From ZC4RG29 sp036563875 (GTDB lineage Bacteria; Bacteroidota; Bacteroidia; Cytophagales; Cyclobacteriaceae), in contig DATCLO010000013.1 of assembly GCA_036563875.1 (NCBI GenBank), positions 5,816 through 69,815 of the forward strand: a stretch of 64,000 nt of DNA, read 5' to 3'. A program made the position numbers and the translations under genes. The notes under the pieces are model-generated. The model did no database searches and was not told where the DNA came from. It saw only the letters and a list, made by a program, of their open reading frames with translations. Of this stretch, positions 42,382 through 50,403 are shown one piece after another (position 1 is the stretch's first letter; every line of letters begins with the position of its first letter).

Positions 42382-45300
42382 TCACCCTGCAACCGGCGCA
42401 GGTCCAGTCTCACCATCGGGCACAATCACTTCACGCTCGCGGCGTGCGAAGAGCCGCTGCTTGAGGCGGTAAACCATCAGGTACATAACGGGCACAACGA
42501 CCAGTGTGAGGAACGTACCGAAGATGAGTCCGAAGATCATCGTCCACGACAGCGGACCCCAGAATGCCTGGTTGTCACCACCGAAGAAGATGTGAGGATT
42601 CAATTCGGTGAACATCTTCACGAAGTCAATATTCAAGCCCACAGCGAGCGGGATCAGACCGAGCGTTGCAGCCATCGCGGTAAGGATAACGGGTGTCATC
42701 CGGGTCTTGGCAGCTTCCGCTACGGCCTCCTTCGCTTCAACGCCCTGCTCGATCAGCAGATCGGAGAATTCTACGAGCAGAATTCCATTCCGAACCACAA
42801 TACCTGCGAGCGCCATCACACCAACGCCGGACATTACTATAGATATCTCCATCTTGAACAACGAGAATCCGATCAGCACGCCGATGAGACTAAATACAAT
42901 CTCAGCAAGAATGATCAATGGCTTGCTCGTTGAATTGAACTGTGCCACAAGGATCATAAAGATGAGCGCGAATGCAGCCCCGAACGCGATGAGGAGGAAG
43001 TCTGCGGTTTCCTGCTGCTCTTCCTGTTCACCCGTCATCCGGATCTCAACACCATCCGGTGTAGGGAAGCTTGCAAGTCGCTTCTGGATATCCGCAACTA
43101 CCGCGTTGGCGTTGTAGTCCGTGAGCACGTTCGACGACAAGGTAATCACACGCTTCTGGTCAATGCGTCGGATTCCTGCGTAGGAGTTCGAATATTCAAC
43201 CGAGGCTATCGCGGAAAGCGGCACCTGACGCACAGCGCCATTCATAGCCATGTCGCGGTATGTGATCGGAATGTTCATCAGCTCATTGATGTTATTCCGT
43301 TGTTCTTCCTTCACACGAAGCTGGATAGGATAGTCGTCGTTCTCATCGCGGAACTTGGATACTTCCCAGCCATATATTGCAGTACGAAGAGTTCTTCCGA
43401 TCGTCCCGGTAGAAATGCCTTCCCGGTTTGCCTTCTCACGATCAATCTTGATCACAATTTCCGGCTTGTCGCTCTGGAAGTCGGATTTCAATTCTTCGAC
43501 GCCCGGAATCTGCAACGAATCCAGGTAACGCTTCACTCTGTCGGCTGACCTTGTAAGGATAGCGAAGTCCTCCGCAGAAATTTCGATGTTGATCGGCTTA
43601 CCTGTGGGAGGCCCGTTTTGTTCCTGACTCACGGAAATTTCAGCCCCCTTGATGCCCTGCACGGCCTCGCGAATCTTGTCGAGATATACGCGTGTCGACT
43701 TACCATCGCGTTCAGCGAACTTCACGAAGGCTACTGTCACCTTACCCAGGTGAGGACTTGCCTGCAGACCCTGGTCGAAGGGATTTTCACTCGCACCGAT
43801 CGCGACGTTGGAGATAACAGATTCAACAAGCGGATTGTCTTGACCCAGCGCCTGGATGACGCGATCCTCAACTACTCTTGTCACCGAATCCGTTACCACC
43901 TGGTCTGTACCAATGGGCATGCGGATGAAGGTATAGATAAAGTTCGGATCCCCGTTCGGGAAGAACACGACAGGCGGTTGACGGATCCCCGTGAATACAA
44001 TCGCGAAGATGAAGAGCAGGAACACACCTGCGAAAATTCCTGCCGGTCTCCATTTTTCAAGGCACCAGCTGATGGCGCGCTTGTAGGACGCCTGAACGCG
44101 TGGCCATACGCTGGTCTGAAACCTTTCGATCACGCCCTTGAGATAGAAATGGTGCAGGCAATAGAGACCATAAAGGAATACGACAAAGTTGCCCAAACCA
44201 AACGCTCCGGTCGCGTACGACAGCAACGCTATCGCTCCAAAGACTATTGCCGTGATCTTAAACTCGCGCGTGATCTTCGACTTGCCGTGATTGGGCGTGT
44301 GTGGCTTCATAAAGTCGGCCGCGAAGACCGGGTTGATGATGTATGCCACCAGCAACGAAGCCAGGAGTGCAACGATCAGCGTCACGGGAAGGAAGTACAT
44401 GAACTTACCAATGACACCCGGCCAGAAGGCCAGGGGCACGAATGGCGCAAGCACTACCAGCGTTCCTGACAACACGGGCATGAAAACTTCACCTGCGGCA
44501 ACCTTCGCTGCCTTCCGAATAGGGACTTTCCCGTTGGCAAACACGCGGTGGGTGTTCTCGATGACCACAATGGCGTCGTCAACCACAATACCGAGCGCCA
44601 GCAGGAACGAGAACAGCGTCATCATGTTCAGCGTGAAGTCCAGGGTAGGGAAGACCAGGAATGCGATGAAGCTGGATATTGGTACCGACAGCGCCACAAA
44701 CATGGCGTTGGTAGCACCCATGAAGAACATCAGAATTACGGTCACGAGGACAAACCCAATGATGATCGTGTTGATCAGATCATGCAACGTCATTCGGGTG
44801 TACTCCGACTGGTCATTCGTTATGGTAATGCTCAACCCTGGGGGAAGGATGTGCGCTTCGAACTCATCAACGATCTCGTTAATCTTATCCGATGCATTGA
44901 TCAGGTTCTCGCCACTCCGTTTGATGACGTTCAGCGTGATAACGTTCTTCTTATCCAGACGGGCAAAGCTTTCCTGCTCCTCAAAAGTGTCGACCACTTC
45001 GGCGACATCTTTCAGGTATACTTTACCTCCCATGATGGAACCAACCACCGTATTGGCGATTTGATCGGCATTGGTGTATTCACCATTTACACTGAGTGAA
45101 CGCTTCATGCCATCGACAGAGAGCTGACCACCGGATATGATGACGTTTTCCGCTGAGATGGCCTGCGAGATGTCATCGAGGCTCACACCAGCAAGCGTGG
45201 CCTTGTACAGGTCAACGTTGATTTGTATTTCACGATCCAGTGCACCGACAATGTCGACGCGCCGGATTTCAGACAAACCCTCAATTCGATCCTGCATCTG

Positions 45301-45795
45301 CTCCGCATAGCGCTTGAGCGTCTGCAGGTCGTAATCGCCTGCGAGGTTGATGTTCATGATCGGCACTTCTGAAATGTCGATCTCCATCACCTCGGGATCA
45401 TTCTCCAGGTCGGTAGGAAGATTCTGGCGCGCCCGATCCACAGCGTCCTTAACTTCCTGCTTAGCCTCTTCAATAGTAACCTTGGGATCAAACTCGATGA
45501 TGACGTTCGAGAAGTCCTGCACCGAGTTGCTTGTTACCTTCTTGACACCGTTGATCGACTTTACTTCCTTTTCGATTTCCTTGGTGATCAGGTTTTCAAT
45601 GTCCGCAGGTGCCGAACCCGGGTAGACGGTGGCAACATAGATCTGCGGGAACACTACCTCGGGGAAGTTTTCCTTTGGTAGTCTCAGATATGTAATCAGA
45701 CCGGCAAGGCACACGATGATAGTCGCTACATAGATCGTGACCTTATTATCGACCGCCCAGCTGGTCGGCTTAAATTCTTTCTCGATATCTTTCAT
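42382..45795 (-). CDS. RND efflux transporter, inner-membrane permease
   Basis: At 1137 residues with twelve membrane helices and two large periplasmic loops, this is an AcrB/MexB-class pump. Helix 1 is followed by LPKENFPEVVFPQIYVATVYPGSAPADIEN. Helix 4 keeps the proton-relay pair in ALGIVVDDAIVVIEN. The helix 10 position that is Lys in AcrB (AKNAIL) reads VRNGILLVEF, so Arg replaces Lys. The hydrophobic insert near residues 510-560 (central cytoplasmic region, FGLGNFVVFLYGLYCLHHFYL) enlarges the middle of the protein. It is the last gene of the TetR-TolC-MFP-RND operon, 47 nt after the adaptor. Substrates are unknown. Confidence 0.93.
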   Translation of the reverse strand: MKDIEKEFKPTSWAVDNKVTIYVATIIVCLAGLITYLRLPKENFPEVVFPQIYVATVYPGSAPADIENLITKEIEKEVKSINGVKKVTSNSVQDFSNVIIEFDPKVTIEEAKQEVKDAVDRARQNLPTDLENDPEVMEIDISEVPIMNINLAGDYDLQTLKRYAEQMQDRIEGLSEIRRVDIVGALDREIQINVDLYKATLAGVSLDDISQAISAENVIISGGQLSVDGMKRSLSVNGEYTNADQIANTVVGSIMGGKVYLKDVAEVVDTFEEQESFARLDKKNVITLNVIKRSGENLINASDKINEIVDEFEAHILPPGLSITITNDQSEYTRMTLHDLINTIIIGFVLVTVILMFFMGATNAMFVALSVPISSFIAFLVFPTLDFTLNMMTLFSFLLALGIVVDDAIVVIENTHRVFANGKVPIRKAAKVAAGEVFMPVLSGTLVVLAPFVPLAFWPGVIGKFMYFLPVTLIVALLASLLVAYIINPVFAADFMKPHTPNHGKSKITREFKITAIVFGAIALLSYATGAFGLGNFVVFLYGLYCLHHFYLKGVIERFQTSVWPRVQASYKRAISWCLEKWRPAGIFAGVFLLFIFAIVFTGIRQPPVVFFPNGDPNFIYTFIRMPIGTDQVVTDSVTRVVEDRVIQALGQDNPLVESVISNVAIGASENPFDQGLQASPHLGKVTVAFVKFAERDGKSTRVYLDKIREAVQGIKGAEISVSQEQNGPPTGKPINIEISAEDFAILTRSADRVKRYLDSLQIPGVEELKSDFQSDKPEIVIKIDREKANREGISTGTIGRTLRTAIYGWEVSKFRDENDDYPIQLRVKEEQRNNINELMNIPITYRDMAMNGAVRQVPLSAIASVEYSNSYAGIRRIDQKRVITLSSNVLTDYNANAVVADIQKRLASFPTPDGVEIRMTGEQEEQQETADFLLIAFGAAFALIFMILVAQFNSTSKPLIILAEIVFSLIGVLIGFSLFKMEISIVMSGVGVMALAGIVVRNGILLVEFSDLLIEQGVEAKEAVAEAAKTRMTPVILTAMAATLGLIPLAVGLNIDFVKMFTELNPHIFFGGDNQAFWGPLSWTMIFGLIFGTFLTLVVVPVMYLMVYRLKQRLFARREREVIVPDGETGPAPVAG

Positions 45796-45842
45796 ACAGA
45801 CGTTACTTAGAAGATTTATACTCGTCGCAGCGATCTGTTACA

Positions 45843-46991
45843 TCAGATCCTGACAACGTCGCCGTCGTTGAGACCCTGATATCCTACGGTGATGATGGTA
45901 TCACCTTCTTTCAGCCCATCCACCTGGGCCAGGTTGCCATATACTCCTTGGACCGTTACAACCCTCTTGCGCGCCACAGTGTGCTTGTCCGACTTCTCAG
46001 CGACATATACCACCTTCTCGCCGTTCACTTCCTGAACCAGGTTGACCGGAACGGCAAGCGCAGACTGTTCGGTATGGAAGATAATGCGGACTACACCCGT
46101 CATATTGGGCCGCAGATTCTCCAGCGAAGGAAGCTTGACCTCCACCTTGAATGTACGCGAGAGGGGATCAATTGTCCGACCTACAAAAGTAACCGCGGCT
46201 TCAACGTCCTGCTTGAGTTCAGGAATGCTTACGAGCACCTTATTGCCCTTCTTGACTCGGGTAACGTAAGCTTCTGACACATCGGCAGTAAGCTTCAGGT
46301 CGGCGTTATTGACGATCCGGAAGGCAGGCATACCCGGAGAGATGTTTTCGCCAATCTTGACGACTACCTGATCAACAGTGCCGCTAATGGGCGATTTAAT
46401 GCGCGTCATGTCGTTTTGCTCTTCCAGTGATGCGAGCTGCTTCTCCAGGCTTTCCTTGTTGGTCTTGGCTTGCAGATACTGCACTTCCGTGCCGATCCGC
46501 TGATCCCAGAGGTTTTTCTGGCGTTCGTACACAGCTGTTGCGAGCTCAAGTTGTGCCTTCATGGATTCGATGTTCCGGAGGATGACGGAGTTGTCAAGTT
46601 GAGCAAGCGTTTGTCCCTTCGAAACATTTTGTCCTTCGCTCACATATACCGCGGTCACAACGCCCATGGTCTTGGCGCTTACAAGAATGTTGTATTCAGA
46701 TTCTACGCGACCTTGGGTCTGAACATAGTGATCGAATGGCCGAGCCTTCAGTACAGACACCGAAACATCCTTTGCGCGCACTGAGAGCGTGTCGGGGTTT
46801 TCCGCAGCAATCTCTGCTTCAAGCTTCCTGATTTCGTCGCTCAGTTGAGCGTGCTGTTTTCTAAGCTCTTCCAGCCGGATTTGCTTTTCGTTTTCCCGGG
46901 TGGTGGCGCTGCACGCTGCAACGATGGCCGCTACAGTGATTACTGCCGCAAGGGAAAATAAACCGGACCTATTGTTGAAATTCGTTTTCAT
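45843..46991 (-). CDS. RND efflux periplasmic adaptor (membrane fusion lipoprotein)
   Basis: A lipobox (AIVAACS, Cys near residue 27) anchors this 382-residue protein. After it comes an N-terminal helical segment (NEKQIRLEELRKQHAQLSDEIRKLEAEI) not usual in AcrA. The MFP core then follows: the lipoyl half-motifs VQTQGRVESEYNILVSAKTMGVVTAVYVSEGQNVSKGQTLAQLD and RIKSPISGTVDQVVVKIGENISPG, an alpha-hairpin between them, a beta-barrel and a membrane-proximal domain. It links the permease to the TolC-type channel. It lies 23 nt after tolC and 47 nt before the RND gene, in the same operon. Confidence 0.93.
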   Translation of the reverse strand: MKTNFNNRSGLFSLAAVITVAAIVAACSATTRENEKQIRLEELRKQHAQLSDEIRKLEAEIAAENPDTLSVRAKDVSVSVLKARPFDHYVQTQGRVESEYNILVSAKTMGVVTAVYVSEGQNVSKGQTLAQLDNSVILRNIESMKAQLELATAVYERQKNLWDQRIGTEVQYLQAKTNKESLEKQLASLEEQNDMTRIKSPISGTVDQVVVKIGENISPGMPAFRIVNNADLKLTADVSEAYVTRVKKGNKVLVSIPELKQDVEAAVTFVGRTIDPLSRTFKVEVKLPSLENLRPNMTGVVRIIFHTEQSALAVPVNLVQEVNGEKVVYVAEKSDKHTVARKRVVTVQGVYGNLAQVDGLKEGDTIITVGYQGLNDGDVVRI

Positions 46992-47014
46992 GGATGCAAT
47001 GAGCTAGGTTTAAT

Positions 47015-48460
47015 TTATTTGGTATCTGTTATGTATTGTGAAGGATCAATCTTTGCATACGCCTTATCCAGGTCGATCTTCGCCAGGATGGCATCATAGA
47101 GCGCGTTGTAGTAATTCACCTGTGCTTCGCGCAGGCTGCTTTCAGCATCGGTGACTTCGATGCTGGAACCTACTCCCTGTTCGTACTTGATCTTCGTCAC
47201 ACGCGCTACTTTCTCCGCGAGCTCCATGTTTTCCTGTTGCGACTTCAAAGTTTCCAGCGAGTTCTTAAACGTAGTTGTGTTCTGCTGAATGCTCAGGTCG
47301 ATACTTTGCTTCAGCGAAGAATAGCTGTTCTCGATCTTGAGCAAGTTGAGTCGCGCCTGCTGCATGCGGTAGTTACGCTGCAGGCCGCTGAAAATCGGCA
47401 CGTTCAGCGTCAGGCCGAAATTGGAGTAATTGTACCACTTGTCGGGCCCATATAGTGCTGTCGACTCCACGGCGGATTCTGTCCTGAACAGGCCTCCAAT
47501 GTTGGGTGACTGCGTCGAGTATCCGAAGTTGAGGAATGCGGACAGGTTCGGCAGCGATTGGGAAAACTTGTTCTTGATATCAAGTTCCTGGAGTCTGCGT
47601 TGCACGTCGAGCAACTCGTACTCGATACGGTTCTTGTAGTCCCATCCTTCCTGGTATTCGGCGAAGAGATCTTCGCTGACCGTTAATTCATCCAGACTAC
47701 CCCTGATCTTAAGAGGTTTATCGATCGGGTAGTTCATTTGGAATTTCAGGAGTCCCAGGCTCAGTGCCTGCAGATTGAGGAACTTGAGACGCTCAGACCG
47801 AAGATTGTTGAGTGTTACCCGTACTCGATCGACATCAATATCTTCGGCAAATCCATTTTCATTCATGGCGCGTGTCGTACGCAGGAGAGAGTCTACCCGA
47901 GCAATGTTGTTGTCGAACAATGCGATCCTCTCATTGTTGATCAGTACAGCGAAATACGCCTTTTGTACGTTTTCTATGACCTGGATCTGCGTCTGTTCGG
48001 TCGTCTTGTACGCAAGTTCCTTGTAAGTATCGGCTGCCTTCAACCCGACCAGGTAAGAGGCATTGAAGATCAGCTGATTGACATGTATGCCTGCGTCGCC
48101 GCTGCTGGGCAGCTGAAAGAAGTTGCCAAAGGCAACAACATCGCCTTCTTCGAGGCCAGGAATAACTCCGGGGTCGAAGATTCCGATCTGGTCGGGATCA
48201 TATTGCATGAAAAACCGAGGCAATTTTTCGTTATGGGTAAGGTTGACGCTTCCGTCAATTTGCGGCAGGCCGATGCCGACCGTTTCTTTTACCCTCGCTT
48301 TTGCGATCTGCTCGTCGATGCGCGCGTTCTGAACCTCTACGGTGTTCTCCAGCGCGTATCGGATGCAATCCTCCAGGTCGAACGACAAGGTGTCGTCCTG
48401 TGCGCGGAGCTGAACGATTGATGTGACGAATACAGTAAGGAACAGAAGGCTGTGTTTCAT
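47015..48460 (-). CDS. TolC family outer-membrane efflux protein
   Basis: The 481-residue protein has a signal peptide (MKHSLLFLTVFVTSIVQLRAQ) and the duplicated OEP repeats with long alpha-helical stretches: FDLEDCIRYALENTVEVQNARIDEQIAKARVKETVGIGLPQIDGSVN in the first half and QSLPNLSAFLNFGYSTQ plus KYEQGVGSSIEVTDAESSLREAQVNYYNALYDAILAKIDLDKAYAKI in the second. It forms the outer-membrane channel of the pump. Its ATG overlaps the stop of the TetR gene as ATGA (48457-48460), so it is translationally coupled to its own regulator. Confidence 0.93.
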   Translation of the reverse strand: MKHSLLFLTVFVTSIVQLRAQDDTLSFDLEDCIRYALENTVEVQNARIDEQIAKARVKETVGIGLPQIDGSVNLTHNEKLPRFFMQYDPDQIGIFDPGVIPGLEEGDVVAFGNFFQLPSSGDAGIHVNQLIFNASYLVGLKAADTYKELAYKTTEQTQIQVIENVQKAYFAVLINNERIALFDNNIARVDSLLRTTRAMNENGFAEDIDVDRVRVTLNNLRSERLKFLNLQALSLGLLKFQMNYPIDKPLKIRGSLDELTVSEDLFAEYQEGWDYKNRIEYELLDVQRRLQELDIKNKFSQSLPNLSAFLNFGYSTQSPNIGGLFRTESAVESTALYGPDKWYNYSNFGLTLNVPIFSGLQRNYRMQQARLNLLKIENSYSSLKQSIDLSIQQNTTTFKNSLETLKSQQENMELAEKVARVTKIKYEQGVGSSIEVTDAESSLREAQVNYYNALYDAILAKIDLDKAYAKIDPSQYITDTK

Positions 48461-49107
48461 ATCGACAAATCGTTTTGGTACGAGGTTTCTTTGATCTTTT
48501 CCTTGAGATACTTTTGATACAGTTTCCGGCCTTTGTCAGTCAGTAGGCCGTGTATGAAGTGTTCCAGTATTGCCGTTTGCACCTGGGTCAGGTTGTACCG
48601 GTCACGGGGAAACAGCCGCTCGTCGAACCCCATCTGAACACTCTCTATTCGCACTACGGCAAGGATCTCCGGATCAATGTCATCCCGGTACAGACCCTGC
48701 TCCATACCCCGCTTAAGGTTGTTGATCACCGAATTCCGGATAAACACATTCTTGAATTCGGTCCAGATACGCCAGGCCTTGTGATGATACTTCTGAAGGT
48801 CGAACAACAACGACGGGTTCATGCCCTTCAAATTCTCTTTCATACAAAGCGAAAGGTTCACCAGCTCCTCCACTGCATTTCGTGCGCTGCCGGTGTTCGC
48901 CATGTATTCTTCGCGTTCCCGGTTCAGGTGCGTTTCCGTCACCGAGGCGACGATGTCATCTTTGTCGGCGAAGTACTGGTATAGCGTCTTCTTGGAAATT
49001 GAAAGATGCCGGGCTATTTCGTCCATGGTGATGCTCCTCACCCCATAGCGCATAAAGAGCTCCTCGGCTCCTTTCAGCAATTTTTGTCGGGTCTCAAGGT
49101 CTTCCAT
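48457..49107 (-). CDS. TetR/AcrR family transcriptional repressor of the efflux operon
   Basis: The 216-residue protein has an N-terminal helix-turn-helix (KLLKGAEELFMRYGVRSITMDEIARHLSISKKTLYQYFADKDDIV, about residues 9-53) and an all-helical ligand domain with TetR_C-type features (LCMKENLKGMNPSLLFDLQKYHHKAW). It heads the pump operon and overlaps tolC by 4 nt, so autoregulation is expected. A consensus -7 box and an inverted repeat that could be its operator lie directly upstream (49116-49153). The inducing compound cannot be deduced. Confidence 0.93.
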   Translation of the reverse strand: MEDLETRQKLLKGAEELFMRYGVRSITMDEIARHLSISKKTLYQYFADKDDIVASVTETHLNREREEYMANTGSARNAVEELVNLSLCMKENLKGMNPSLLFDLQKYHHKAWRIWTEFKNVFIRNSVINNLKRGMEQGLYRDDIDPEILAVVRIESVQMGFDERLFPRDRYNLTQVQTAILEHFIHGLLTDKGRKLYQKYLKEKIKETSYQNDLSI

Positions 49108-49115
49108 AAGGGACG

Positions 49116-49153
49116 CAAAACTATGGAAACATTTTACATGCTGAAAGTTTCCA
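49116..49153 (-). promoter_or_regulatory. Promoter and candidate TetR operator of the efflux operon
   Basis: On the minus strand TAGTTTTG (49116-49123) matches the -7 consensus exactly, and a TTTC (49143-49146) lies 19 nt upstream as a near -33 box. The inverted repeat TGGAAAC (49124-49130)/GTTTCCA (49147-49153) spans the spacer, as expected for a repressor site that blocks the polymerase. The -7 box ends 8 nt before the TetR start codon, so the leader is very short. Confidence 0.6.
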
Positions 49154-49292
49154 CGGTTTCCTTTAACGGCCTTTTGGCCCTTGGGTTAGACTTTTTCGCG
49201 CTTTTTTTGAACTTTTTTTGCCATAAAGCGGCCCCCTGGCCTGCTTCACGGCCCATTAGTCGTCGGAAGTGGCTGAATATTTTGGTTAACTG

Positions 49293-49324
49293 AAAAAAAA
49301 TAAGGCATCCCATGTTGGGACGCC
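49293..49324 (-). terminator. Intrinsic terminator after the TIM-barrel gene
   Basis: On the minus strand GGCGTCCC-N5-GGGATGCC forms an 8-bp stem (one G-T pair) followed by TTATTTTTTTTC. It lies 29 nt past the stop of the gene at 49354. Confidence 0.82.
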
Positions 49325-49353
49325 TGTGCAAACGAATGCGATGTGATCAGCCG

Positions 49354-50214
49354 CTAGAGCTTTAGTGATCTCAGATAAGCAATACTTTGGGGAACCTGCT
49401 CGAGCGCGCGGGATGACTCATCTTCAATAAAATAGTGCTTAATCCCCAACTCCATGGCAGTTTTCATGACTTCGGCGATTCCAACATCGCCTGTGCCGAG
49501 TACTACGTTGCTTTCCTTATCCTGCCTGCCATTGAGATTGTTGGGAGTCCCGTGCCGGCGATCCTTGAGGTGAAGCATCTTCCAGCGGGTGGGATATTTC
49601 TTCAGAAGCGCTACCGGATCCTGACCCGGGTTCTTGATCCAGAACACGTCCATCTGGTAGCTAACGTACTCCGGATTGGTGTTGTCCATCATGTACTCGA
49701 ACATGGTTCCCTTGCCGCCTTCATAGGGTCGGAACTCATAACCATGAACGTGATATGCAAAGGTTAGCCCATTTTCTTTGAGCATCTTACCAGCATCGTT
49801 GAAAACGTTAACGGCGCGCTTCATGTCGTCGAAAGTGAAATTATCGCCATCATGCGGTATCCAGTAGCATACGACATATTTGGCTCCAAGGTCCCTGGCA
49901 TTCGCAATGACCCTCTTAAGGCTGTCGGGCTGCTCAAGGCGATCGAATCCCACTCCGGTAGCGACGACGGTGATGCCATATTCTTTTAGGAGTTTCTTGT
50001 ATTCTTCCCGACTCATTCCACGGGCAAACCCGCCTTCGATCTCGCGGATGCCAAGTTCCTTCATCCTTGCGAAAGCCAGCCGAACGTCCTGGCGTAACAA
50101 GTCGCGAAAACTCCCCATCTGCAAACCGATTTCCTGGGCAGGGGCGAGATGACAGATACTTAACAGCACAACGGCGACAATCGTCCGAGTAAATGCCTTG
50201 ACCGTGGTTTTCAT
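49354..50214 (-). CDS. Secreted sugar phosphate isomerase/epimerase-like TIM-barrel protein
   Basis: The signal peptide (MKTTVKAFTRTIVAVVLLSICHLAPAQ) exports this 286-residue protein by Sec, in contrast to the Tat-exported relative at 24159. The barrel has IGLQMGSFRDLLRQD, LGIREIEGGFARG, LGAKYVVCYWIPH, NGLTFAYHVHGYEFRPYEGGKG, YVSYQMDVFWIKNPG, MLHLKDRRHG and IKHYFIEDES. The metal-site candidates are E (EGGF), H (YHVHG), D (MDVFW), H (LHLKD) and E (IEDES). Enzymes of this superfamily include 3-keto-glycoside lyases, epimerases and isomerases; export argues for free sugars. It diverges from the third cytochrome-bearing gene. Confidence 0.87.
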   Translation of the reverse strand: MKTTVKAFTRTIVAVVLLSICHLAPAQEIGLQMGSFRDLLRQDVRLAFARMKELGIREIEGGFARGMSREEYKKLLKEYGITVVATGVGFDRLEQPDSLKRVIANARDLGAKYVVCYWIPHDGDNFTFDDMKRAVNVFNDAGKMLKENGLTFAYHVHGYEFRPYEGGKGTMFEYMMDNTNPEYVSYQMDVFWIKNPGQDPVALLKKYPTRWKMLHLKDRRHGTPNNLNGRQDKESNVVLGTGDVGIAEVMKTAMELGIKHYFIEDESSRALEQVPQSIAYLRSLKL

Positions 50215-50403
50215 AGTTGTCTGGATTTTGGAGGGTAGTTAAACCAATTCGCCGGAAAGTCAAACAGAAATTTGATAGGCGAAACGGCGCTTGCATCATC
50301 CCTCGTGTAAAAATGACACCAAAGGTCAATCCGGTCATTGGCAAAGACATCACTTCTTGACATATTGGCGATCAGTGAAAACCAATCCCTCCCTGAAATC
50401 CTT

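Noticed and set aside
43618..45099. Plus-strand frames over the RND permease
   Set aside because: They are antisense shadows of a large conserved gene.
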